From positions 1-64,000 of the forward strand of contig DJPN01000006.1 of NCBI GenBank assembly GCA_002438565.1: 64,000 bases of DNA, read 5' to 3'. This stretch comes from Alphaproteobacteria bacterium UBA6411. Its GTDB lineage: Bacteria; Pseudomonadota; Alphaproteobacteria; CAAGCB01; CAG-977. Under the pieces are notes generated by a model. It was not told the DNA's origin and searched no databases. It saw nothing but the letters and a program-made list of their open reading frames with translations. Made by a program: the position numbers and the translations under genes. The stretch's first letter is position 1. Each line of letters opens with the position of its first letter. Shown here piece after piece: positions 8,033 through 17,132 of the stretch.

Positions 8033-8416
8033 ATGTCACGATTGAAACAAGCCTTCGTCCTCGGATTGGTCGCTTTAAGCGCGGCCTGTTCTTCGCCGAC
8101 GCGGATTTACTATTGGGAACGTCCCAACACGGGCGGCGATCATTTTGTCCGCGACCATAACCGCTGTTTGCAAAAAGCGGACTGGTTTCCTTTTGAAACA
8201 TTCAACATCTTCAGTCTGTCGCCAGAAACGCGCGATTTGACCTTAAATCTGAAGGAAGGCGGCATTTGGGGCAACTTTTCGCCGTACAAGGGAGCCATGC
8301 CCATTTTCGTCAACAACGCCCACCCCTCCAAGACTTTGATTTACTTTTGGTATTCATCCTGCATGAAAAAAGCGGGATATACGGAACGCCGTCCGTTCGG
8401 CGGCCCTTTGAACTAA
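8033..8416 (+). CDS. Small lipoprotein of unknown function
   Basis: The 127-residue product begins with a lipoprotein signal peptide whose lipobox is LSAAC (Cys19), so it is predicted to be acylated and anchored in the envelope. The mature part is rich in aromatic residues and contains two further cysteines (in HNRCLQKADW and SSCMKKAGY) that could form a disulfide. No family is recognised. An AAGGAG site precedes ATG 8033, and only 12 bp separate it from the genes on either side, so it belongs to the fzlA-glycosyltransferase operon. Confidence 0.8.
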   Translation: MSRLKQAFVLGLVALSAACSSPTRIYYWERPNTGGDHFVRDHNRCLQKADWFPFETFNIFSLSPETRDLTLNLKEGGIWGNFSPYKGAMPIFVNNAHPSKTLIYFWYSSCMKKAGYTERRPFGGPLN

Positions 8417-8428
8417 GGATTTTTCAAA

Positions 8429-9571
8429 ATGCTCAACGACAAACCCGTTATTTTACAGATTTTGCCCCGCTTGGAACAAGGCGGCGTCGAACGCGGAACG
8501 ATTGAAGTCGCTTCGGCGATTCTCGGCGCCGGCTGGACGCCGATTGTCGTGTCGGGCGGCGGCCGGCTGGAGCATGAATTGGAACGAATCGGCGTGGAAC
8601 ACATCACCCTGCCCGTTTACTCCAAAAACTACTTTACCATGCGCAAAAACGCCAAACTGTTGGCGCAAATCATCAAAGACAAGCATGTCGACATCATTCA
8701 CGCCCGTTCCCGCGCCCCCGCGTGGAGTGCGAAATGGGCGGCTGAAATAGCCGGCATCCCGTTTATGACGACATTCCACGGCGCGTACAACATCGGACCG
8801 ATAAAGCTGAAAAAAGCCTACAACCGCATTATGACCGAAGGTGTCGTCACCATCGCCGTATCCAATTTTATAAAACGGCACATCATGGACAACTACGGCC
8901 TTGACGAAAGCAAAATCCGCGTCATCCACCGCGGAGTCGACATCGACCGCTTCGACACGGCGAAAGTTTCGCCCGAACGCATGATTGCTTTGGCGAAAAA
9001 ATGGAACCTGCCCGAAGACCGCCCCGTCATCATGCTTCCCGGCCGTTTGACCCGCTGGAAAGGACAACTGGTTCTGCTGGACGCTTTGGCGAAAATGAAA
9101 CACAAGGATTTGCGCTGTCTGTTTGTCGGTTCGGATCAAGGGCGCGTCGCTTACCGCAAGGAAATGGATAAAAAAGCCAAAAAACTGGGACTGGAATCGG
9201 TTGTACAGGTGGTTGACCACTGTTCTGAAATGGATGTGGCGTACCTGCTGTCCGACATTGTCGTTTCGGCTTCGACCGATCCCGAAGCGTTCGGCCGCGT
9301 CGTTCCCGAAGCGCAAGCCATGGGACGAATCGTCGTTGCCTCAAATCACGGCGGCGCGACGGAAACCGTGCGCGACGGTGAAACGGGATTTTTGTTCCCG
9401 TCGGGTGATTCGACGGCTTTGGCTGAAATTCTGGATAAAATTCTGGATATGCCCGCCGCCGAACGCGACGCTATGACGAAACGCGCCGTCGACAGCGTGC
9501 GTTCAGAATTTTCAAAAACGAAAATGTGCGATAAAACCCTTGCCGTTTATCGGGAAATTTTACAGCATTAA
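8429..9571 (+). CDS. GT4-family glycosyltransferase (GT-B fold)
   Basis: This 380-residue protein has the N-terminal Rossmann half with the glycine loop LEQGGVERGT. The nucleotide-sugar-binding C-terminal half has PGRLTRWKGQLVLLDAL and the E-x7-E type motif DPEAFGRVVPEAQAMG. Retaining GT4 enzymes transfer sugars from nucleotide donors, here most likely to LPS core or another surface glycan because the window is rich in LPS genes. Donor and acceptor cannot be read from sequence. It is the last gene before the thrS promoter region. Confidence 0.88.
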   Translation: MLNDKPVILQILPRLEQGGVERGTIEVASAILGAGWTPIVVSGGGRLEHELERIGVEHITLPVYSKNYFTMRKNAKLLAQIIKDKHVDIIHARSRAPAWSAKWAAEIAGIPFMTTFHGAYNIGPIKLKKAYNRIMTEGVVTIAVSNFIKRHIMDNYGLDESKIRVIHRGVDIDRFDTAKVSPERMIALAKKWNLPEDRPVIMLPGRLTRWKGQLVLLDALAKMKHKDLRCLFVGSDQGRVAYRKEMDKKAKKLGLESVVQVVDHCSEMDVAYLLSDIVVSASTDPEAFGRVVPEAQAMGRIVVASNHGGATETVRDGETGFLFPSGDSTALAEILDKILDMPAAERDAMTKRAVDSVRSEFSKTKMCDKTLAVYREILQH

Positions 9572-9575
9572 ACGC

Positions 9576-9602
9576 TTGAATCCGAAACAAAGCGGTTATA
9601 CA
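9576..9602 (+). promoter_or_regulatory. Possible thrS-infC promoter
   Basis: TATACA (9597-9602) is a good -10 box. TTGAAT (9576-9581) is the only -35-like hexamer, at a short 15-nt spacing, so this is tentative. Confidence 0.3.
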
Positions 9603-9645
9603 ATGCGCGCAATTTGAAACTTCAATTTTGAAAGAATGAAACACT

Positions 9646-11565
9646 ATGCTTTCGATAAAACTTCCCGACAACACCGTCTTGTCCTTTGACGCCCCCGTCA
9701 GCGGCGCGGACATCGCCGCCAAAATCGGCGCGGGTCTGGCAAAGGCGGCTCTGGCAATCAAAGTCAACGGCAAACTGCAAGACTTGGCAACGCCGATTGC
9801 GTCCGACGCGGACATCGACATCATCACCGCCAAATCTCCGGAAGGGCTGAACATCATCCGCCACACTTGTTCGCACGTTATGGCGCAGGCGGTTCAAGAA
9901 TTGTATCCCGAAACGCAGGTCACCATCGGCCCCGCAATCGAAAACGGATTTTATTACGACTTCGCGCGTCCCACTCCGTTTACTTTGGCGGATTTGGAAG
10001 CGATTGAAAAACGCATGGCGGAAATCGTCGACCGCGACGAAAAAATCGTCCGCATTGAAAAGAAGCGCGAAGACGCCATTGAATTTTTCAAAAACAAAGG
10101 CGAAAAATACAAAGTCGAACTGATTGAAGACCTGCCCGCAGGCGAAACAATCAGCTTTTATCAGCAGGGGGACTTTATCGACCTGTGCCGCGGACCGCAC
10201 CTGCCGTCCACGGGCAAAGTCGGCAAAGCGTTCAAATTGATGAAAGTCGCGGGCGCTTACTGGCGCGGCGATTCCAACCGCGAACAACTGCAGCGCATTT
10301 ACGGCACAGCTTGGGCGGATAAAAAATCGTTGGAAGCTTATCTGACCCAGCTGGAGGAAGCCGAAAAACGCGACCACCGCAAACTGGGACGCGAAATGGA
10401 CTTGTTCCACTTTGAAGAAGTCGCCCCCGGCGATATTTTCTGGCATCCGCACGGCTGGACTTTGTTCCAGACGCTCATCAGCTATTTGCGCAAACGGCAA
10501 GACGATGTCGGCTATGTTGAAATCAACACGCCGCAAATCATGGATCGCGTTTTGTGGGAAACGTCGGGACACTGGGACTGGTATCGTGAAAATATGTTCA
10601 CCACAACCATTGAAGACCGCGTTTTCTGCGTCAAACCGATGAACTGCCCCGGCGGTATTCTGGTGTTCAAGCAGGGCTTGAAATCCTACCGCGATTTGCC
10701 GCAGTACATTGCCGAATTCGGCCGCGTTCACCGCTACGAAGCGTCGGGCGCTCTGCACGGATTGTTCCGCGTCCGCGCCTTTACGCAGGACGACGCGCAC
10801 ATTTTCTGCACGCCCGAACAGCTGGAAGACGAATGTCAGAAGGTCGTTCGTCTGATGCTGGATATTTACGACGCGTTCGGACTGAAAGACGTCAACATCA
10901 AACTGTCAACCCGCCCCGCCGAACGCATCGGCGCCGACGAATTGTGGGACAAAACCGAGACCGCTTTGGCGCAGGCGTTGACCGATATGGGATACAAATA
11001 CACCTTGAACCCCGGCGACGGCGCGTTCTACGGCCCGAAGCTGGACTTTAAGGTCAAAGACGCCATCGGCCGCGAATGGCAGCTGGGAACTTTGCAGGTT
11101 GATATGAACCTGCCCGAACGCTTTGACGTTTCGTATGTCGGCGAAGACGGCGAAAAGCACCGCCCGATTATGCTGCACCGCGCTTTGTTCGGTTCTTTGG
11201 AACGCTTTACGGGCATTATGATTGAGCATTATGCGGGCAAATTCCCGTTCTGGCTCGCCCCTGTTCAAGCTGTTGTCGCGACAATCACCGACGACGGCGA
11301 CGAATACGCCAAAGAAGTCCAAAAGGCGATGAAAAAAGCGGGATTGCGCGTCGAATTGGATTTGCGCAACGAAAAAATCAGCTATAAAGTCCGTGAACAT
11401 TCAATGAAGAAAGTTCCGGTCATTATCGCCATCGGCAAACGCGAAGCGGCGGAACACACCGTTGCCATTCGCCGCTTGGGCGAAGACAAGCAGGAAGTCC
11501 TGCCCTTGTCCGAAGCGATTGCCAAATTGACGGCTGAAGCGGTTTGGCCGCATATTGAAGACTGA
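9646..11565 (+). CDS. thrS: Threonyl-tRNA synthetase
   Basis: At 639 residues this is a full class II ThrRS. An N-terminal TGS domain covers 1-62, the second additional domain carries the editing histidines (HTCSHVMAQAVQ), and the catalytic core contains zinc ligands such as the cysteine in KPMNCPGG and the histidine of the GALHGLFRVR motif 2 loop. The C-terminal anticodon-binding domain ends near VWPHIED. It charges tRNA-Thr, one of whose isoacceptors is also in this window. It is followed 31 bp later by infC, the widespread thrS-infC order. Confidence 0.98.
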   Translation: MLSIKLPDNTVLSFDAPVSGADIAAKIGAGLAKAALAIKVNGKLQDLATPIASDADIDIITAKSPEGLNIIRHTCSHVMAQAVQELYPETQVTIGPAIENGFYYDFARPTPFTLADLEAIEKRMAEIVDRDEKIVRIEKKREDAIEFFKNKGEKYKVELIEDLPAGETISFYQQGDFIDLCRGPHLPSTGKVGKAFKLMKVAGAYWRGDSNREQLQRIYGTAWADKKSLEAYLTQLEEAEKRDHRKLGREMDLFHFEEVAPGDIFWHPHGWTLFQTLISYLRKRQDDVGYVEINTPQIMDRVLWETSGHWDWYRENMFTTTIEDRVFCVKPMNCPGGILVFKQGLKSYRDLPQYIAEFGRVHRYEASGALHGLFRVRAFTQDDAHIFCTPEQLEDECQKVVRLMLDIYDAFGLKDVNIKLSTRPAERIGADELWDKTETALAQALTDMGYKYTLNPGDGAFYGPKLDFKVKDAIGREWQLGTLQVDMNLPERFDVSYVGEDGEKHRPIMLHRALFGSLERFTGIMIEHYAGKFPFWLAPVQAVVATITDDGDEYAKEVQKAMKKAGLRVELDLRNEKISYKVREHSMKKVPVIIAIGKREAAEHTVAIRRLGEDKQEVLPLSEAIAKLTAEAVWPHIED

Positions 11566-11596
11566 AGTTTAACACCTTAACTAATGGAGGCTTTTT

Positions 11597-12133
11597 ATTA
11601 CTACCGATACGACACATGCCACGCCCACCCGTGAGGGGCCGCGTGCCAACGAAGACATCACAGCCAAACAAGTTCGACTGATTGGTGCCGCAGGTGAGAA
11701 CATTGGAGTTGTTTCTATTCGCGAAGCTTTGCGGCTGGCGGATGAAGCGGGGTTGGATTTAATCGAAATTTCGCCGAACGCCGAACCGCCCGTATGCAAA
11801 ATCTTGGATTTGGGCAAGTTCCGCTACGAACAGCAGAAACGCAAGGCTGAAGCCAAAAAGAACCAAAAAGTCGTCGAAATCAAGGAAATCAAACTGAGTC
11901 CGAATATCGACACACACGATTACGAAGTCAAAATGAAAAGCGCACAGCGCTTTATCACGGACGGCAACAAAGTGAAATTCTCGCTGCGTTTCCGCGGGCG
12001 TGAAATGGCTTATATTGAACAGGGGCAGGAAATTATGGCGCACGTTGTCGAAGACAGCGATTTGTTCGCCAAAGTGGAACAGCCCGCCAAACTGGAAGGC
12101 AAGCAGATTACAATGGTGCTTGCGCCGAAATAA
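11597..12133 (+). CDS. infC: Translation initiation factor IF-3 with an AUU start codon
   Basis: IF-3 checks start-codon pairing on the 30S subunit and keeps subunits apart. No ATG lies near the true N-terminus. The reading frame is open back to ATT at 11597, placed seven bases after TGGAGG (11585-11590). From there the product has 178 residues with the conserved beginning ANEDITAKQVRLIG and GVVSIREALRLADEAG. The first ATG, at 11729, would remove a quarter of the N-domain. A near-cognate AUU start is known from infC of other bacteria, where IF-3 rejects it when abundant and so limits its own synthesis. A strong terminator follows immediately. Confidence 0.93.
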   Translation: MTTDTTHATPTREGPRANEDITAKQVRLIGAAGENIGVVSIREALRLADEAGLDLIEISPNAEPPVCKILDLGKFRYEQQKRKAEAKKNQKVVEIKEIKLSPNIDTHDYEVKMKSAQRFITDGNKVKFSLRFRGREMAYIEQGQEIMAHVVEDSDLFAKVEQPAKLEGKQITMVLAPK

Positions 12134-12136
12134 ATC

Positions 12137-12164
12137 GAAAACCCGCCGACAGGCGGGTTTTTTA
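12137..12164 (+). terminator. Rho-independent terminator of thrS-infC
   Basis: A stem AAACCCGCC/GGCGGGTTT with a GACA tetraloop (12139-12160) runs into a T tract, only a few bases after the infC stop. The A run on the other side may also terminate the leftward transcript of the facing gene. Confidence 0.9.
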
Positions 12165-12191
12165 ATACATAACGGGTTTTTTCGGTTTAAA

Positions 12192-12758
12192 CTATTTTGC
12201 CGACAGCAAATCCAACGAATTGCCGATAACGTTTTCAAACGTCATCCCTGTTTCGTTTTCGATTGTTTCACGCGCAAATTGAGCTGAACGGGAAAACGGA
12301 TCATTCGATCTTTCCATATCTTTCATCGCTTTCATGATACGTTCACGAACCGCCTCGGGTGCCGATTTGATTCTTGATTCAAACGATGTCGGAATTTTAT
12401 AGCCCATGCGACGCAAATGTTCCGTAATCGACAGCATGTTGTGCATATTGACTTCGGGAGCCGTCGCGCGCTGGCCGTAATCCGTCCCCCACGTTGTCAT
12501 TTCACCTGTAAATTCGGGCATTTTCGTGTTCCAGATGTTATTTGAACCGCCCGCATACGTCGGCTGATACGGCTGGGAACCGTAAACAACGGGACCAACC
12601 TGCTGCACTTGAATCGGCTGTTGCTGCTGATAATAAACAGGCTGTTGAGCCGTATTCGCCGCCGCCCATGGATCGGACGGCAACGCCTGCGCATTCGCCT
12701 GCGCCGCCAATGCAACAAACGAAACCGCCGCTGTCAAAATCGTGCTTTTGTTCATCAT
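12192..12758 (-). CDS. Secreted protein of unknown function with a Gln/Tyr-rich segment
   Basis: A cleavable signal peptide (residues 1-24, ending AQANA) leads a 188-residue protein. Residues 36-70 are low complexity, rich in glutamine, tyrosine, proline and valine. The C-terminal half, from about 95, is predicted helical (ITEHLRRMGYKIP, APEAVRERIMKAMKDM). A strong GGAGGTGAT site precedes the double ATG at 12758. I do not recognise a family. It is transcribed leftwards between cysS and the convergent infC, whose terminator hairpin lies in the 58-bp gap. Periplasmic location is the only safe inference. Confidence 0.75.
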   Translation of the reverse strand: MMNKSTILTAAVSFVALAAQANAQALPSDPWAAANTAQQPVYYQQQQPIQVQQVGPVVYGSQPYQPTYAGGSNNIWNTKMPEFTGEMTTWGTDYGQRATAPEVNMHNMLSITEHLRRMGYKIPTSFESRIKSAPEAVRERIMKAMKDMERSNDPFSRSAQFARETIENETGMTFENVIGNSLDLLSAK

Positions 12759-12845
12759 CGGATCACCTCCGCCGAATTTTCATTGTTGGTTACAGGATAC
12801 TCCCTTTTTCGCAGAAGGGATAGTGACAAAAATATGTCGTTTTGG

Positions 12846-14222
12846 TTAAGCCCGTTTCCATTGCGTACCCGACGGCGTGTCTTCAATGACAATGCCTTTA
12901 TCCGCCAATTCTTTGCGCACGGCATCCGCCGTCGCGAAATCTTTGGCTTTGCGGGCGTCGGCGCGCTTTTGAATCAAGGCTTCAATTTCCGATTCGGACA
13001 ACCCCTGTTCCTGTTTGGCGGGAACCCGGCGGAACCATTCTTCGGGATCTTGGTACAAAATACCCAGCAAATGCCCCGACGCAATCAGCGTTTTTTTCAG
13101 TTCCGCCGCTTTTTCTGGAGACTTGTTCATTTCGGTCACAAGCCCATGCAAAACGGCAATCGCTTTCGGTGTGTTCAAATCGTCGCTCAACGCTTCGACG
13201 ACCTCGGCTGACGGTTCGGCATCCGACAAATCGACATCGGGTGTCGAACGCAAAGCCGTGTAAAATCTGTCCATGGTTTGCTTGGCCTGCTTCAATCCTT
13301 CGGGCATCCAGTTCAGCGGCTGGTGGTAATGCGTTCCCAAAGTATACAAACGGAATGCTTCCCCGGGCACTTGATCGAGGATTTCGCGAATGGTAAAGAA
13401 GTTGCCCAGCGATTTCGACATTTTTTCGCCGTTGACCATCAAATGCCCGTTGTGCATCCAGTATTTGGCGTAAAAGTCGTGTCCGAACGCGCAGCACGAT
13501 TGCGCGATTTCGTTTTCATGATGCGGGAAAATCAAGTCTTGACCGCCGCCGTGAATATCGAACGTTTCGCCCAAGTATTTGCTGCTCATCGCCGAACATT
13601 CCAAATGCCACCCCGGACGACCGCGTCCCCAAGGACTGTCCCATCCCGGCTGAGTGTTGTCGGACGGCTTCCACAAAATAAAGTCGGCGGCGTCGCGTTT
13701 GTACGGAGCGACTTCGACGCGCGCGCCCGCAATCATTTCGTCCATGGAACGTCCCGACAGCCGCCCGTAATTTTTCATTTTGGCAACGCTGAACAAAACG
13801 TGTCCCTCGGCTTCGTAAGCATAGCCGTTGTCAACCAGCTTTTGCACCAAAGCAATCATTTCCGGAATGTGTTGAGTGGCGCGCGGTTCGACGTCGGGCG
13901 GCAAAGCGTTCAATTCGGCGATGTCGTCGTGAAAGTATTTCGACGTTTTTTCGGTGATGACATTAATGGGTTCGCCCGATTCCTGCGACCGTTTGATGAT
14001 TTTGTCGTCAACGTCGGTGATGTTGCGAACGTAGGTTACCTTGGGATACAGCTGTTTGAGCAAACGGTACAGCGTATCGAAAACGATAATCGGACGCGCG
14101 TTGCCGATATGGGCGCGGTCGTAAACCGTCGGACCGCAAACGTACATACGGACGTTGTTCGGGTCAAGCGGCTCGAATTTCTCCTTTTTGCGGCTCATCG
14201 TGTTTGTAACGTACAAAGTCAT
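12846..14222 (-). CDS. cysS: Cysteinyl-tRNA synthetase
   Basis: The 458-residue class I synthetase has the HIGH motif as AHIGNARP (about 35-42), zinc-binding cysteine and histidine positions including CGPTVYD and GWHLECSAM, and KMSKS as GEKMSKSLGN (about 268). The C-terminal helical anticodon-binding part ends at TPSGTQWKRA. It charges tRNA-Cys. The gene starts 5 bp after the gltX stop, so both synthetases are in one leftward operon with nadE. Confidence 0.98.
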   Translation of the reverse strand: MTLYVTNTMSRKKEKFEPLDPNNVRMYVCGPTVYDRAHIGNARPIIVFDTLYRLLKQLYPKVTYVRNITDVDDKIIKRSQESGEPINVITEKTSKYFHDDIAELNALPPDVEPRATQHIPEMIALVQKLVDNGYAYEAEGHVLFSVAKMKNYGRLSGRSMDEMIAGARVEVAPYKRDAADFILWKPSDNTQPGWDSPWGRGRPGWHLECSAMSSKYLGETFDIHGGGQDLIFPHHENEIAQSCCAFGHDFYAKYWMHNGHLMVNGEKMSKSLGNFFTIREILDQVPGEAFRLYTLGTHYHQPLNWMPEGLKQAKQTMDRFYTALRSTPDVDLSDAEPSAEVVEALSDDLNTPKAIAVLHGLVTEMNKSPEKAAELKKTLIASGHLLGILYQDPEEWFRRVPAKQEQGLSESEIEALIQKRADARKAKDFATADAVRKELADKGIVIEDTPSGTQWKRA

Positions 14223-14227
14223 CTTTT

Positions 14228-15574
14228 TTATCCTTGCAGACGTTTTAAAGTTTTTTCATAGCCCAAGACAGGCAGCAGCATTTTCAGTTCGGGTCCCTGC
14301 TCCAATCCCGTCAGCGCCAAGCGTATCGGGTGGAACAAATCGCGCCCTTTGCGCCCCGTTTTTTCCTTGACGGCGGCGGTCCAAGCCCCGAACGTGTTTT
14401 CGTCGAATTCGCCTGCCGGCAGCAATTCCGCCGCTTGGCGCGCGAAAGCGCGGTCTTCGGCGTTCAAATCGAAAACCAAATCTTCGCCGCAGATTTTCAC
14501 CCAGTCGTTTATATCGTCGACTTTGGACAGGTTCGGCGAAACCGCCGCCCACAGCTGTTCGGAAACCGGAGCTTTGCCCTCCTCTTTCAAACGGGCGTTG
14601 ACTTCGGACAGCGGCAAAGCGTGAACGATGCGGGGATTGAGTTTGAACAAATCCTGCGTGTCGAAATGCGGCTGAGCGCGCCCGAATTTTGTCAAATCAA
14701 AGTGCGGAGCAAGGGCTTCCATGCTTGTTTCGACAACGGTCGCATCCGACGTTCCCAATCGCGCCAGCAGACAGGCGATGGTCATCGGCTCGATGCCCGC
14801 TTCGCGCAAATCGCGGAAGTTGACGGAACCCAAGCGTTTGGACAGTTTGCCCTCTTTGCCCGTCAGCAAAGGCGGATGCCCGAACACGGGAACTTTGCCG
14901 CCCAAAGCTTCAAACATCTGGATTTGAACGGCAGTGTTTGTAACATGGTCTTCGCCGCGGATAACGTGCGTAATGCCGAAATCCATATCGTCGATGACGG
15001 ACGGCAGCATATAGGGGAAAGTTCCGTCCTCGCGCACGATAATCGGGTCGCTCAAGTGCGCGCCGTTGTACGAACAATGCCCGCGCACCATATCGTCCCA
15101 CGATGTTTCCTTGTGTTCCAAAACAAAGCGGTAATGCGGACGGCGTCCCTCTGCCTCATAGGCTTTGCGCTGTTCATCGGTCAAATGCATGCCGGCGCGG
15201 TCGTAAACGGGCGGCAATCCGCGCGCGCGCTGACGGCGGCGTTTGTATTCCAATTCTTCAGCCGTTTCGTAACAAGCGTAAATCAAACCCTTGGCGCGCA
15301 ACTGTTCGACGACTTCGCGGTAGCGATCCAAGCGGGCGGATTGGTGTTCCAGTCTGTCCCACGAAATTTTCATCCAATTCAACGCTTCGTAAACAGCGGC
15401 TTCGTATTCGGGTTTCGACCGTTCCGTATCGGTGTCGTCCATGCGCAGAACGAAAGACACGTCTTCACCCGCCTGTTTTTTATTCAAGGCAAACAGGTAA
15501 TTCAACAAAGCCGTACGCAGATTCCCGATGTGCATATATCCCGTCGGGCTGGGGGCAAAACGAACAACAATCAC
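14228..15574 (-). CDS. gltX: Glutamyl-tRNA synthetase
   Basis: The class I enzyme shows the HIGH-like site in APSPTGYMHIGNLRTA at the very N-terminus and the KMSKS-like KLSKRLGS at about 230. The C-terminal anticodon-binding domain is complete. I place the start at GTG 15574 (VIVVRFAPSP, 448 aa). Family members begin a few residues before RFAPSPTG, and AGAAGG lies upstream inside the end of nadE. The frame stays open 12 codons further upstream within nadE, but those codons have no family support. Whether it charges only tRNA-Glu or also tRNA-Gln depends on gatCAB, which is not in this window. Confidence 0.95.
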   Translation of the reverse strand: MIVVRFAPSPTGYMHIGNLRTALLNYLFALNKKQAGEDVSFVLRMDDTDTERSKPEYEAAVYEALNWMKISWDRLEHQSARLDRYREVVEQLRAKGLIYACYETAEELEYKRRRQRARGLPPVYDRAGMHLTDEQRKAYEAEGRRPHYRFVLEHKETSWDDMVRGHCSYNGAHLSDPIIVREDGTFPYMLPSVIDDMDFGITHVIRGEDHVTNTAVQIQMFEALGGKVPVFGHPPLLTGKEGKLSKRLGSVNFRDLREAGIEPMTIACLLARLGTSDATVVETSMEALAPHFDLTKFGRAQPHFDTQDLFKLNPRIVHALPLSEVNARLKEEGKAPVSEQLWAAVSPNLSKVDDINDWVKICGEDLVFDLNAEDRAFARQAAELLPAGEFDENTFGAWTAAVKEKTGRKGRDLFHPIRLALTGLEQGPELKMLLPVLGYEKTLKRLQG

Positions 15575-15579
15575 TTTAA

Positions 15580-17058
15580 TCAAACCTTCTTGGTAACGGG
15601 GAAATTCCAATCTTCGTCAAACGAACGGCGGGACAGCTTGATGCCCTGCGCGCCCTGTTTGCGTTTGAATTCGGCGCGATGCAGCATCGACCAGACTTTG
15701 CGCACCGTCGCTTCGTCATAGCCCGCCGCGACGACTTCGTCAACGCCCGCGTCGTTTTCAATCATCATTTTCAAAATCGCGTCCAAAGTCGGATACGGCG
15801 GCAAAGAATCCTCATCCTTTTGATTGGGGCGCAGTTCCGCGGTCGGCGCCTTGGTAATCAGATTGTCGGGCATAACGCGCTTGATGTCGTTTTCAATCCA
15901 GCGCGGGTGGTTTTCGTTGCGCCAGCGCGCCAAAGCGTAAGCATCCGTTTTGTACAAGTCCTTTATCGGCGCAAAGCCCCCGCACATATCGCCGTACAGG
16001 GTCGAATAACCGACGGCTTCCTCGGATTTGTTGCAGGTTGCCAGCAGCAAATCGCCGAATTTGTTGGACAGAGCCATCAGCATCGTGCCGCGCATGCGCG
16101 CCTGCAGGTTTTCCTCGGTCGCGTCGCGGTCTTTGCCCGCAAACACGGGGGCGAGCACGTCCTCCATCGCTTTGACGGGATCGACAATCGGCAAAATGTC
16201 ATAGCGGATGCCCAGACATTCGGCAACGGCGCGCGCGTCGTTCAAGCTTTCCTCGCTGGTAAAGACGGATGGCATCATCACGGCGCGCACTTTGTCCGCG
16301 CCCAAAGCGTCAACGGCGATTGCGGCGCACAACGCGCTGTCAAATCCGCCCGACAACCCCAGCAAAACGCCGTTAAAGCCGTTTTTGCGCACATAGTCGC
16401 CGACGCCCATCGTCAAAGCGCGCCAAGTGTTTTCGGGTTCGCTTGTCCACGGCCAAGACACTTCGTCAACGCCCGCGACGCCTTCTTTCCATAGCGGCAG
16501 ACATTCGATAAAGCCGCCGTCCAAATCCAGCATAAACGAACCGCCTGCGAAAACCGCGCTGTCGTTTCCGCCGACAAGATTTGTGTACACCAACGGCAGG
16601 CGGATGCGCGACGCGAACGTGCGCGCATGTTCCAATGTTTCGGTAACCGTCCCGCTTCTGAACGGACGGGCGTCCAGAACTATCAGCTTGTCCACCCCGT
16701 TGCAGTTAACGGGTTCAAAGCCGATGGACACGGCGACGGCCAGCCCCGATATGGTAAAGTGGTTGCCGTAATGCACACCTTTGGCATTGACCAGAACGGG
16801 GGTCGCCCCGCCCGCGCCGTCGGGAATGGCGGTTAAAATCTCGCGGTCGTTATGATAGACTTTTTCCAATGTTTTGTGGACTTTAGCCATAAAGGATTTG
16901 GAATAAGCCAAATCCCCTAGCGGCCAGCCCGTCAAAGCGTAAGCGGGCAAAACCAGTGTTTCGCCCTTGCTTTGAATTCCCTGCTCCGCCGCCCAATGAA
17001 TTTTTTTCAAGTTCCCTTCCAAATCGCCGGCAACAGGATTGATTTGCGCAATCAGCAT
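15580..17058 (-). CDS. nadE: NAD+ synthase with an apparently inactive glutaminase domain
   Basis: The C-terminal synthetase domain (about 225-492) is intact: the PP-loop LSGGFDSALCAA (Ser-Gly-Gly-Phe-Asp-Ser at 236-241) and the conserved NKSEEAVGYSTLYGD site adenylate deamido-NAD. The N-terminal half aligns with the nitrilase-type glutaminase that normally delivers ammonia, but the three catalytic positions seem lost. The FPE motif has become LPAYALTGW (Ala39). The stretch that carries the lysine is deleted around residues 80-100. The ICED cysteine motif reads VSIGFE. The protein is about 50-60 residues shorter than usual. I infer that it uses free ammonia. Other conserved parts, such as YTNLVGGNDSAVFAGGSF, remain, so this is not a sequencing accident. 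Confidence 0.9.
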   Translation of the reverse strand: MLIAQINPVAGDLEGNLKKIHWAAEQGIQSKGETLVLPAYALTGWPLGDLAYSKSFMAKVHKTLEKVYHNDREILTAIPDGAGGATPVLVNAKGVHYGNHFTISGLAVAVSIGFEPVNCNGVDKLIVLDARPFRSGTVTETLEHARTFASRIRLPLVYTNLVGGNDSAVFAGGSFMLDLDGGFIECLPLWKEGVAGVDEVSWPWTSEPENTWRALTMGVGDYVRKNGFNGVLLGLSGGFDSALCAAIAVDALGADKVRAVMMPSVFTSEESLNDARAVAECLGIRYDILPIVDPVKAMEDVLAPVFAGKDRDATEENLQARMRGTMLMALSNKFGDLLLATCNKSEEAVGYSTLYGDMCGGFAPIKDLYKTDAYALARWRNENHPRWIENDIKRVMPDNLITKAPTAELRPNQKDEDSLPPYPTLDAILKMMIENDAGVDEVVAAGYDEATVRKVWSMLHRAEFKRKQGAQGIKLSRRSFDEDWNFPVTKKV

Positions 17059-17132
17059 ACGGATTCCTCCAAAATTCTTTAAGTAAATTTAAGTCAGTCT
17101 ATCGCGCTTTCGGATTGAATTCCATAAAAAAA

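Noticed and set aside
11729..12133. infC starting at the first ATG
   Set aside because: It would remove the conserved N-terminal segment; ATT 11597 has the right frame, spacing and sequence.
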